5,976 nucleotides of DNA from an uncultured Lachnospiraceae bacterium. Its GTDB lineage: Bacteria > Bacillota_A > Clostridia > Lachnospirales > Lachnospiraceae. The position numbers and the translations under genes were made by a program. The stretch lies in contig CATLIP010000154.1 in the NCBI GenBank assembly GCA_949957035.1, forward strand, positions 1 through 5,976, given 5' to 3'. Below, piece by piece: positions 1 through 5,517 of this stretch (positions within the stretch are counted from its first letter, which is position 1; each line of letters starts with the position of its first letter). The notes under the pieces are model-generated. The model was not told where the DNA came from. It saw nothing but the letters and a program-made list of their open reading frames with translations, and searched no databases.

Positions 1-57
1 CTCTGCCAAATCGATCATAACCCGAAGCGCATATCTGCCTTTCGTTGAAATCATCAT
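1..57 (-). CDS. Rrf2-family transcriptional regulator (CymR/IscR-like), N-terminal fragment
   Basis: Only the first 19 codons are inside the window; the gene continues past the left edge. Read on the minus strand from an ATG at 57 it gives MMISTKGRYALRVMIDLAE. This is the hallmark start of Rrf2-family winged-helix regulators (CymR, IscR, NsrR), whose first helix carries the S-T-K-G-R-Y pattern. A GAGG ribosome binding site at 66-69 sits 8 nt upstream, and a second ATG directly follows the first, so the start could be 57 or 54. It lies 54 bp downstream of cysK on the same strand, probably in the same transcript. In Bacillus subtilis the Rrf2 protein CymR represses cysteine genes and works as a complex with CysK, so a CymR-like role is attractive here. 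That is inference: the effector domain and any Fe-S cysteines lie outside the window. Confidence 0.88.
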   Translation of the reverse strand, partial: MMISTKGRYALRVMIDLAE

Positions 58-83
58 AAAGATCACCTCTCATAAAAGATTAT

Positions 84-99
84 TGCCCGTGAACGGGCA
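84..99 (-). promoter_or_regulatory. Hairpin in the cysK to Rrf2-gene intergenic gap
   Basis: A perfect 6-bp GC-rich inverted repeat (TGCCCG and CGGGCA) flanks a 4-nt loop between the cysK stop and the regulator's ribosome binding site. On the minus strand it is followed by ATAATCTTTT rather than a clean U-tract, so it is a poor intrinsic terminator. It could act as a partial terminator or as an RNA-stability element that lowers regulator expression relative to cysK. The structure is seen directly; any function is a guess. Confidence 0.35.
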
Positions 100-111
100 G
101 TGTGTGTTCTC

Positions 112-1044
112 CTACCCTGCGAAGAGCGGCGTAGACAGATATCTGTCTCCTGTATCAGGCAGAAGTACAACGATTGTTTTTCCTTCATTTTCAGGACGCT
201 TCGCAAGCTCAATCGCAGCAAAAGCCGCCGCGCCGGAAGATATGCCTACAAGAATGCCTTCCTTCCTGCCAACGAGCCTTCCCGTCGCAAACGCGTCTTC
301 GTCGGAAACAGGCATAATCTCATCGTATATTGCCGTATTCAGAACTTCCGGGACGAATCCCGCGCCAATCCCCTGAATCTTATGGGACCCCGCCGCGCCT
401 TTCGAGAGTACGGCAGAGGTCAAAGGTTCAACAGCAACAACTCTGACGGAAGGGTTCTTTGATTTCAGGTACTCACCGACACCGGTTATGGTTCCTCCGG
501 TCCCGACTCCCGCAACAAAGATATCTGCCTTTCCATCTGTATCCTCGTATATTTCAGGGCCAGTACTCTCCCTGTGCGCCTTTGGATTGGCCGGATTAAC
601 GAACTGCCCTGGCAGGAAACTTCCAGGAATCTCAGCAGCCAGTTCCTCTGCTTTGGCGATAGCGCCTTTCATACCTTCAGCGCCTTTGGTCAGTACCAAC
701 TCCGCACCATATGCTTTCATAAGCTGACGTCGTTCCACGGACATCGTTTCAGGCATCACAATGATAATCCTGTAGCCTCTTGCAGCGGCAACAGCCGCAA
801 GGCCGATACCTGTATTGCCGGAAGTCGGTTCAATAATGACGGAGCCTGGCCCCAGCCTTCCTGTTCTCTCAGCTTCCTCAATCATCATCTTTGCGACACG
901 GTCCTTTACGGAGCCCGCCGGATTCAAGTATTCAAGCTTAGCAAGAATCCTTGCTTTCAGACTATATGTCTCCTCGATGTGCGTCAGTTCCAGAAGTGGT
1001 GTTCTGCCAATCAACTGATCGACAGACTTATAAATATTTGACAT
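112..1044 (-). CDS. cysK: Cysteine synthase (O-acetylserine sulfhydrylase)
   Basis: This cytoplasmic PLP enzyme of fold type II makes L-cysteine and acetate from O-acetylserine and sulfide, the last step of cysteine synthesis. The product is 310 residues, the usual CysK length. The PLP-binding lysine is K47 in the motif AGSVKDR, the substrate loop TSGNTG is at 74-79, and the phosphate-binding glycine loop GTGGTITG is at 181-188. The serine near the PLP ring nitrogen is in GISSGAA around 269, and the C-terminus ends with the family signature [13 protein letters not shown] chose ATG 1044 because AGGAGG lies 7 nt upstream; an in-frame ATG at 1068 has no such site and contains the Shine-Dalgarno within its reading. 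It is transcribed from the promoter at 1193-1221, across a putative Rrf2 operator and a decayed metB/metY-like tail, and is followed by an Rrf2-family regulator gene. Repression by that regulator is likely. CysK and CysM types are hard to separate by eye, but CysK fits best. Confidence 0.96.
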   Translation of the reverse strand: MSNIYKSVDQLIGRTPLLELTHIEETYSLKARILAKLEYLNPAGSVKDRVAKMMIEEAERTGRLGPGSVIIEPTSGNTGIGLAAVAAARGYRIIIVMPETMSVERRQLMKAYGAELVLTKGAEGMKGAIAKAEELAAEIPGSFLPGQFVNPANPKAHRESTGPEIYEDTDGKADIFVAGVGTGGTITGVGEYLKSKNPSVRVVAVEPLTSAVLSKGAAGSHKIQGIGAGFVPEVLNTAIYDEIMPVSDEDAFATGRLVGRKEGILVGISSGAAAFAAIELAKRPENEGKTIVVLLPDTGDRYLSTPLFAG

Positions 1045-1051
1045 GACAATA

Positions 1052-1057
1052 CCTCCT
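1052..1057 (-). promoter_or_regulatory. Ribosome binding site that sets the cysK start
   Basis: AGGAGG on the minus strand lies 7 nt before the ATG at 1044. It falls inside the possible N-terminal extension from the ATG at 1068, which argues for the shorter 310-residue protein. Confidence 0.9.
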
Positions 1058-1071
1058 GATTTTTTCAAAAA

Positions 1072-1137
1072 TTATTTTACCGCGTTAAAGCCTTCCTGCA
1101 GATCGGCAATGATATCATCTATATGCTCCGTACTTAA
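1072..1137 (-). pseudogene. C-terminal remnant of a MetB/MetY-type Cys/Met metabolism PLP enzyme
   Basis: The minus strand reads 21 codons and a TAA stop just upstream of cysK, with an in-frame stop immediately before them and no start codon. The peptide contains EHIDDIIADLQEGF and ends NAVK. It resembles the extreme C-terminus of the cystathionine gamma-synthase / O-acetylhomoserine sulfhydrylase / methionine gamma-lyase family, where a stretch of the form RLSxGxE..DDLIADLE.GF is typical (E. coli MetB ends in a very similar way). The rest of this roughly 400-residue protein is absent. Since the remnant lies between the promoter with its orphan ribosome binding site and cysK, the simplest reading is an internal deletion of an ancestral first gene of the operon. 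The assignment rests on remembered family patterns over only about 20 residues, so chance similarity is possible. Confidence 0.6.
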
Positions 1138-1153
1138 TTAGATATAATAGATT

Positions 1154-1160
1154 CTCCTTT
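1154..1160 (-). promoter_or_regulatory. Orphan ribosome binding site upstream of the remnant
   Basis: AAAGGAG on the minus strand is followed after 8 nt by ATA-TCT-AAT-TAA, not by a start codon. The position is right for the initiation site of a lost first gene; ATG changed to ATA would explain it. It sits between the promoter/operator and the metB/metY-like tail. No usable reading frame follows it now. Confidence 0.45.
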
Positions 1161-1167
1161 CATTTCC

Positions 1168-1192
1168 AATACCTACCATTTTGGTTGGTATT
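1168..1192 (-). promoter_or_regulatory. Putative Rrf2/CymR-type operator overlapping the cysK transcription start
   Basis: A 25-bp inverted repeat has 10-nt arms AATACCTACC and GGTTGGTATT (plus-strand reading) around a 5-nt A/T spacer, with one mismatch between the arms. It directly abuts the -10 box of the cysK promoter and covers the expected start point, the classic place for a repressor. Its size and its AATACC...GGTATT ends suit dimeric Rrf2-family proteins, and such a regulator is encoded just downstream of cysK. Binding by that protein is inferred. Confidence 0.65.
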
Positions 1193-1221
1193 AGTATAGT
1201 CCTCATCGCGCCACATGTCAA
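1193..1221 (-). promoter_or_regulatory. Sigma-A promoter of the cysK operon
   Basis: On the minus strand a perfect TTGACA (1216-1221) is separated by exactly 17 nt from TATACT (1193-1198), which matches 5 of 6 consensus bases. Transcription would start near 1186, inside the putative operator, giving a leader of about 140 nt before cysK that contains the decayed metB/metY-like tail. Confidence 0.85.
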
Positions 1222-1271
1222 GAGCTGATTGCATCTTTTATCTCTATTCCTCCGACAGTTACAGAAAATAC

Positions 1272-1307
1272 AAAAAAGAACCTATGAGCTCTTATCCACA
1301 GATTCTT
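1272..1307 (-). terminator. Intrinsic terminator of the four-gene operon
   Basis: About 45 nt beyond the DUF5662 stop, the minus strand forms a 10-bp stem (AAGAATCTGT with ATAGGTTCTT, including two G-U pairs) and a 12-nt loop, followed by a run of T (1272-1277). It insulates this operon from the cysK promoter downstream. The stem is not GC-rich, so efficiency may be moderate. Confidence 0.6.
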
Positions 1308-1350
1308 TTCGTATCATGCTTATTTTGATTATCAAGGCTTTACACCCTTC

Positions 1351-1887
1351 TTATTTTCTCAAGACCTTCCCCCGTATATACCGAAATGTCTCTTCCTCCC
1401 CATCCCTGGCCAACATCTTAAGCAGGAAATGCAAAAGCTTCGCCGTCTCCGGATGAATCATCCGTCCAAGCCTTGCCGCACCCTTCTCATAATATTCCAA
1501 AGGATAAGAATCCTCATATTTACTTCCCCGGTAAGTCTTAGCCGCCGCAATACGGTCAACAAACATCTCAATCACATACCGAACCGGCATCTTCATCCCG
1601 ATAATCCCTTCCTCCGGGTTCGTACTGTAATCAATCCAGTATTCATAGTGATGCCGGTTTCTCCCTTTGTGATGAAGCCAGGCCCTGGAATACCCGATAT
1701 CCTCCCGTTCCGCATTATTCGGGCTTCTGGTCCCCTGATAATACCTGCATCCTACCAGGAACTCCGAAGGGGAGTATTTCGACAAATCATGAAGCAGCCC
1801 TTGACGATACAGACCGACCTTAAAACACCCCTTCATAACCAACATCCTGTGATGATTGATTGTCCTAAAATGCTGCCATGCTTTCAT
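1351..1887 (-). CDS. DUF5662 family protein
   Basis: The 178-residue product matches my recollection of DUF5662, a family of unknown function common in Firmicutes. It is rich in conserved His and Asp: HHR at about 12-14, LLHDLSKYSPSEF with an HD pair at 33-34, a GYSRAW segment, HHKGRNRHHYEYW at 72-84 and FVDRIAAAK near 111. The order H...HD...HH...D recalls HD-domain metal phosphohydrolases, so a metal-dependent hydrolase is conceivable but unproven. It has no signal peptide or membrane segment, so it is probably cytoplasmic. A GGAG at 1899-1902 precedes the ATG at 1887 by 11 nt. A GTG at 1893 in the same frame, 5 nt from the GGAG, would add two residues and cannot be excluded. It is the last gene of the operon, 39 bp after the TraX-family gene and upstream of a hairpin terminator. 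Confidence 0.85.
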   Translation of the reverse strand: MKAWQHFRTINHHRMLVMKGCFKVGLYRQGLLHDLSKYSPSEFLVGCRYYQGTRSPNNAEREDIGYSRAWLHHKGRNRHHYEYWIDYSTNPEEGIIGMKMPVRYVIEMFVDRIAAAKTYRGSKYEDSYPLEYYEKGAARLGRMIHPETAKLLHFLLKMLARDGEEETFRYIRGKVLRK

Positions 1888-1926
1888 ATACACTCATTCT
1901 CCTTTATTATTGCCTCAACCCTTCAA

Positions 1927-2601
1927 TCAAACCAACATCCTATGTATCAAAAACAAAACAATCAGATGGGCCGGATAAAATATATAGAAAAAATACTTCA
2001 TCCTCCTGCCGCGCTCCCCGTTATACAAAGCAATCGGAATCATCGCCAGGGCGCCGTACCCCTGTATACTTCCATTCCATATAAAATTCCACACAGCGCC
2101 GCATATCGTCTTAAGCCACAGCTTCTCCCGAAGCAGGCTAAACAGGGCAATCAGAAGAATCCCTCTATAGCCATAATCTGTCCGCAGGAAATCCGCCGCA
2201 GTCATAACCAACAGAATCTCCAACACCTTAAGGGGCAGTTCCCTGGTACGCTCCAATATATACATCATCATTACGCCAAGCAGCAGCGTAAAAAAAACAT
2301 TCTGATATTCAAAGTCGAAAGCCTTGCCATGAAACGCCAGATCATAGGGAATCTCCGAAAGAATGGCAAACCCGCCAAGCCTTGCCATATACATCCTAAT
2401 ATTACGGGTATATCTTGCCCCTTCCGTCAGAAGAAAGCAAAAAATCGGAAAAGAAATCCGCCCTATATAGCGGAATACCAATTCTCCCGGAAATAAAACC
2501 GCGCCAACGTGGTCAATCAGCATCGTTACAATCGCAATCCATTTCAGCTGATATGACGTAAGCCCTATTTTTTTCACCGCTTCTCTCCACTTTTGTTCCA
2601 T
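1927..2601 (-). CDS. TraX family integral membrane protein
   Basis: The 224-residue product is very hydrophobic, with several predicted membrane helices. It shows the TraX family pattern: LTSYQLKWIAIVTMLIDHVGAV near the N-terminus (IDH at 29-31), YIGRISFPIFCFLLTEG, a TRN motif, LSEIPYDLAF at about 81-90, QNVFFTLLLG at 100-109 and YPAHL at 209-213. TraX of the F plasmid acetylates the N-terminus of pilin, and the family belongs with membrane acyltransferases, so acetylation of a surface or cell-envelope substrate is a fair guess. No conjugation genes are nearby, and Firmicute chromosomes often carry such genes alone. ATG 2601 has a weak AGGGA 5 nt upstream; GTG at 2577 has GGAG 7 nt upstream and would give 216 residues. 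Either way the start lies inside the 3' end of the GH13-like gene (89 or 65 bp overlap), suggesting translational coupling. Confidence 0.88.
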   Translation of the reverse strand: MEQKWREAVKKIGLTSYQLKWIAIVTMLIDHVGAVLFPGELVFRYIGRISFPIFCFLLTEGARYTRNIRMYMARLGGFAILSEIPYDLAFHGKAFDFEYQNVFFTLLLGVMMMYILERTRELPLKVLEILLVMTAADFLRTDYGYRGILLIALFSLLREKLWLKTICGAVWNFIWNGSIQGYGALAMIPIALYNGERGRRMKYFFYIFYPAHLIVLFLIHRMLV

Positions 2602-4297
2602 GTTCTTCCCTACCTGCAAATACCATAATCATTCGTTCCTTCAAGACCACCAGTCTCTGGTTCTCAAGACACTCGGCCTTATCAAGAATCCCTTCCTTCG
2701 TAGAGGCAATTTTATACCATTTCTTCTCCCGAGGCAGGGCTGGCAGCGCAAACGAATGTTCAATCCAGTGCATATTATAAGCGACAAAACAATCCTCCCC
2801 GCCGGCCGCCGCTCCGCTGTAAAAGACACCCAACTGACGGCTGAATACCTCCGACGGAACCCGCCACGCACTCTCCCCATGATAAGACACATCCGGGATC
2901 CCGCACCTAGCCTGATTCATGCCGCACATCTCCTCTTTTGGCCAAAACACCGGATGATTCTTCCTGACAGCAATCAGCTTCTTCACAAAATCATGGAATT
3001 CCTTCTTCTGCTCTAAACGGCTCCAATCGGTCCAACCGGTAGGATTATCCTGACAGTACACATTATTATTTCCCTTCTGTGTATTCCCAAATTCATCCCC
3101 CGCAAGGATACAAGGCGTCCCCTGAGCCAGAAGAAGCAGGAAGAATGCATTCTTCATCTGCTGCTCCCGAAGAGATACAATGGCCTTCTTCCTCGTCATT
3201 CCCTCTGCTCCACAGTTCCAGCTATAATTATATTCCGGCCCGTCCTGATTATTCTCCCCGTTGGCCTCATTATGCTTTCTGTCATAAGACACCAAATCAT
3301 ACAGAGTAAACCCATTCTGATTGGTAATACAGTTAAAGATTCCGTCTCTCTTGGAAATATGCCGAAGCCAGTACATGACTCCCTCCACCATACCCTCGTC
3401 CCCTTTCAGGAAACGGCGCATGACCGTCTGAAAATCAATCCTGTGAATCATAATCTTCGTCTTCTTCAAAATCGGGTCCGCATAAATGGCCTCCATCGGC
3501 GCAATCTGCGGATTCAAAATGAAACCGTCTATATGATACTCAATCATATAGTATCTTAGGCACTCCTCCATCGTCTGTTTCGAGACTTCCTCCGTAAACG
3601 GCATCTCAAGGACCACTTCAATCCCTTCCTTGTGACAGGCCTTCACCATATCCTTTAACTCCTGCACCGCGTCCTTTGATTTCGCATAGGAGCTCTTAGG
3701 CGCGAACCAATATGCCAAACCATATCCCCAATAATTCCGGTATTGCATACACTCTTCAAAATCATAGACCGGCATACACTGTATCTGGTTAATCCCCAAA
3801 TCTTTAAGATAGGGCAGCTTCTCTGTCACCCCCTGAAATGTTCCCCTGCTTTTCACTCTGGAAGAGACATGCTTCGTAAATCCCCGGACATGCAGACTGT
3901 ACGCGACCACGCTGTGATATGGCAGGCACAACGGCATATCTCCCTCCCAGTCATACTCCTTATCGTACAGAATCCCTCGAACCTCATGCTTCTGGACATC
4001 GCGCTTTCGTCCCCAGACCTCCCGTCCGGCGATTGCTTTCACATAGGGGTCGAGCACAACTTCTCCCCCAATACAATAATTATATTCAAACTTTGATGGT
4101 ACAAGCCCCTCCAAGGCAAGATATCGAACCTCCCCCAGTTCCCGTTTCATCTCATAAACGGCATATGGTTTCTTCGCCCCAGATCGGTAAATCAATAACT
4201 GACACTCTTTTTCCTGAGGCACAGCCACAGAAAAATTCACAATATTTCCTATCATTGTAGTTCCTAACGGTAAGGGTCGCCCCTGTATCTCCTTCAT
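2513..4297 (-). CDS. GlgX/isoamylase-like GH13 protein lacking catalytic residues (probable pseudoenzyme)
   Basis: The 594-residue protein has a CBM48-like beta-domain at about 10-90, a GH13 barrel at about 125-440 and a C-terminal beta-domain to about 565. Kinship with bacterial glycogen debranching enzymes is clear from VVAYSLHVRGFTKH near 130, GFTLYDLVSYDRKHNEANGE near 329 and GTPCILAGDEFGNTQKGNNN near 393. However, the catalytic signatures are gone. The nucleophile site reads DGFILN with Asn at 262. The acid/base region reads KIMIHRID with His at 285 in place of Glu. The third-Asp motif (normally HDG) reads QNG at 327-329. The first motif (normally DVVFNH) reads LEMPFTEE near 230. The segments after regions I and III are much shorter than in active debranching enzymes. 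It has no signal peptide, so it is cytoplasmic. A binding or regulatory role is inferred. ATG 4297 was chosen because AGGAGG lies 9 nt upstream. The last 25-30 residues run past the usual end into the TraX gene. Confidence 0.88.
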   Translation of the reverse strand: MKEIQGRPLPLGTTMIGNIVNFSVAVPQEKECQLLIYRSGAKKPYAVYEMKRELGEVRYLALEGLVPSKFEYNYCIGGEVVLDPYVKAIAGREVWGRKRDVQKHEVRGILYDKEYDWEGDMPLCLPYHSVVAYSLHVRGFTKHVSSRVKSRGTFQGVTEKLPYLKDLGINQIQCMPVYDFEECMQYRNYWGYGLAYWFAPKSSYAKSKDAVQELKDMVKACHKEGIEVVLEMPFTEEVSKQTMEECLRYYMIEYHIDGFILNPQIAPMEAIYADPILKKTKIMIHRIDFQTVMRRFLKGDEGMVEGVMYWLRHISKRDGIFNCITNQNGFTLYDLVSYDRKHNEANGENNQDGPEYNYSWNCGAEGMTRKKAIVSLREQQMKNAFFLLLLAQGTPCILAGDEFGNTQKGNNNVYCQDNPTGWTDWSRLEQKKEFHDFVKKLIAVRKNHPVFWPKEEMCGMNQARCGIPDVSYHGESAWRVPSEVFSRQLGVFYSGAAAGGEDCFVAYNMHWIEHSFALPALPREKKWYKIASTKEGILDKAECLENQRLVVLKERMIMVFAGREEHGTKVERSGEKNRAYVISAEMDCDCNDAD

Positions 4298-4306
4298 GCC
4301 TTGAAT

Positions 4307-4312
4307 CCTCCT
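4307..4312 (-). promoter_or_regulatory. Ribosome binding site that sets the GH13-like start
   Basis: AGGAGG on the minus strand lies 9 nt before the ATG at 4297. It falls inside the reading frame that would begin at 4330, which argues against that longer start. Confidence 0.85.
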
Positions 4313-4357
4313 GCTATCTTCCGGAACCATACAGCTATTGCCACAAAATCAGCCTCT

Positions 4358-5365
4358 CTACTGCCATCCGTCTACTCCATACATCTCCACATTGTCCTTA
4401 TCAATCATAAATACTTCTTCAAAAATCTCCCTCTCATAATCTTCCCCCTTCAACATTGACACCGCCGTCTTTGCCGCCGTCTTGCCGATATTGATTGGAG
4501 ACTGGGCCGCTGTTCCGGCAATCTGTCCATCCGCTTTCTTCAATTCCTTCTTAATATCCGGTGAGCCGTCCACTCCATAGATAACTACCTTCTTCAAATT
4601 CGCAAGATTCACCGCCGTCTTCGCCGCAACCGCAAGCTGGTCGTTGCCGCACATGATGGCCGACACATCCGGGTATTTTGAAAGGATCTCCTTCGCTGCA
4701 CCCAGCGCTTTCTCAAATTCCCCGTTAGTGTCCACTCTCTCCACCACCTCGAACCCTTTCGCCGCCTCTGCAATCGCCTCCTCGAATCCTGTAATGCGGT
4801 CATTGATGGAATTTTGGGTGGGACATTCCAGAATTGCCACCTTCCCGCCTTCCGGACATCTCTCAATCAAATCCTCTCCGCAGATATACCCTGCCTCCAC
4901 GTTATTAGAACCGATATAAGCGTCCACATAATCCATCTCTTTCACCTGCGTGTCCACATTGATAATCTTCACCCCCGCCTCCTTTAACGCGTTAAGAGCC
5001 GGTGTGATTGCCTCCCAATCCACAGGACACAGAAAGATTGCGTCAATCCCCTCCCGAATCATCTCCTCAATCTGCGCCTGCTGATCCTCCGGGCTTGAAG
5101 CCGGGTCCTTCGTAATAAGCTCATATCCCTCCTTCTCGAGCACCTCTCTGATTGCTGATTCCAATGTTATAAAATAAGGATTCTCCATATCAATCCCTGA
5201 GAAACCAAACACATATGTATCGTCTTCCTCTAAAGACTTCTCTTCCTGCGAAGACTCTTCGGACACCGCGTTATCCTCAGGCGTTCCAACATTCTTCTTG
5301 CATGCGGACAATACGAAAATGCATACGAGCATCAGCAACGCCCTTATCATTTTCCTTTTTCTCAT
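4358..5365 (-). CDS. Sugar-type ABC transporter substrate-binding lipoprotein (RbsB-like, Peripla_BP_4)
   Basis: The 335-residue protein starts with a positively charged lipoprotein signal peptide ending in the lipobox LSAC, with the lipidated Cys at 22. A flexible acidic linker (to about 49) and a two-lobed periplasmic-binding fold follow. It would sit on the outer face of the cytoplasmic membrane and capture a small ligand. Positions matching the ribose-binding protein pocket include NPYF (62-65), D138, NDRITGF with R190, GND with N241, GVDG with D266 and Q288. The Arg that follows the Asp in ribose-binding protein (Asp-Arg) is Thr139 here, so the ligand may be another pentose, polyol or sugar derivative. 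AAGGAGG lies 9 nt before ATG 5365. No permease or ATPase gene is adjacent; the next gene, 60 bp on, is the GH13-like protein. It may serve a transporter encoded elsewhere or act as a sensor input. Confidence 0.93.
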   Translation of the reverse strand: MRKRKMIRALLMLVCIFVLSACKKNVGTPEDNAVSEESSQEEKSLEEDDTYVFGFSGIDMENPYFITLESAIREVLEKEGYELITKDPASSPEDQQAQIEEMIREGIDAIFLCPVDWEAITPALNALKEAGVKIINVDTQVKEMDYVDAYIGSNNVEAGYICGEDLIERCPEGGKVAILECPTQNSINDRITGFEEAIAEAAKGFEVVERVDTNGEFEKALGAAKEILSKYPDVSAIMCGNDQLAVAAKTAVNLANLKKVVIYGVDGSPDIKKELKKADGQIAGTAAQSPINIGKTAAKTAVSMLKGEDYEREIFEEVFMIDKDNVEMYGVDGWQ

Positions 5366-5407
5366 ATTCTTCTTCCTCCTTATGCCTTTTTCGCATATCC
5401 TCCTATT

Positions 5408-5436
5408 ATTCTACAACATTTTTAAGTGGCTGTGAA
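5408..5436 (-). promoter_or_regulatory. Sigma-A promoter of the binding-protein operon
   Basis: On the minus strand TTCACA (5431-5436, 5 of 6 consensus) and TAGAAT (5408-5413, 5 of 6) are spaced by exactly 17 nt. Transcription would start near 5401, giving a leader of about 35 nt that contains a small 5-bp hairpin (TATGC/GCATA, 5381-5397) touching the ribosome binding site. Confidence 0.7.
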
Positions 5437-5456
5437 TAGTAACTTTCAAAACCTTC

Positions 5457-5485
5457 TTGCATTTTCTCCTTTCCTTTGGTACAGT
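5457..5485 (+). promoter_or_regulatory. Extended -10 promoter of the DUF1292 gene
   Basis: TGGTACAGT (5477-5485) carries a TGn extension before a TACAGT -10 box. A poor -35, TTGCAT (5457-5462), lies 17 nt upstream of the -10. The start point would be near 5492, about 26 nt before the ATG. It lies back to back with the minus-strand promoter at 5408-5436. Confidence 0.5.
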
Positions 5486-5501
5486 TAAAGTATCTAAAAA
5501 C

Positions 5502-5508
5502 AAAGGAG
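5502..5508 (+). promoter_or_regulatory. Ribosome binding site that sets the DUF1292 start
   Basis: AAAGGAG lies 9 nt before the ATG at 5518. An upstream in-frame ATG at 5476 would lie before the predicted transcription start and has no comparable site, so it is rejected. Confidence 0.85.
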
Positions 5509-5517
5509 ACGGATACT

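Noticed and set aside
574..1041. A 155-codon plus-strand open frame opposite cysK
   Set aside because: cysK is unambiguous on the minus strand; the antisense frame has no domain-like pattern and no promoter or ribosome binding site.
1069..1160. A riboswitch or T-box in the cysK leader
   Set aside because: I find no T-box motif, no S-box-like helices and no terminator before cysK; the leader is better explained by the metB/metY-like remnant.
1292..1300. Perfect DnaA-box consensus TTATCCACA
   Set aside because: It is a single copy inside a terminator hairpin, with no cluster of further boxes, no AT-rich unwinding region and no dnaA/dnaN genes. A 9-bp match can occur by chance.
1429..2496. A 355-codon plus-strand open frame opposite the TraX-like and DUF5662 genes
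   Set aside because: It spans two well-supported minus-strand genes and their gap, has a His/Pro/Gln/Arg-rich composition without recognisable motifs, and lacks a convincing ribosome binding site. It is an antisense shadow.
1927..2601. TraX as evidence for a conjugative or integrative element
   Set aside because: No relaxase, type IV coupling or secretion gene, integrase, or direct repeats are present; TraX-family genes also occur alone in Firmicute chromosomes.
4298..4330. N-terminal extension of the GH13-like protein to an ATG at 4330
   Set aside because: The consensus AGGAGG at 4307-4312 would lie inside it and is ideally placed for ATG 4297; the added residues do not resemble the family.
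4984..4995. 12-bp perfect palindrome TTAACGCGTTAA
   Set aside because: It lies within the binding-protein coding sequence, encodes ordinary residues (LNAL), and has no second copy that I can find.
5250..5396. Short minus-strand frame from an ATG at 5396 overlapping the binding-protein start in another frame
   Set aside because: Its AGGAGG is only 2 nt from the ATG and sits at or before the predicted transcription start; the peptide is a Lys/Glu-rich read of ribosome-binding and signal-peptide sequence.
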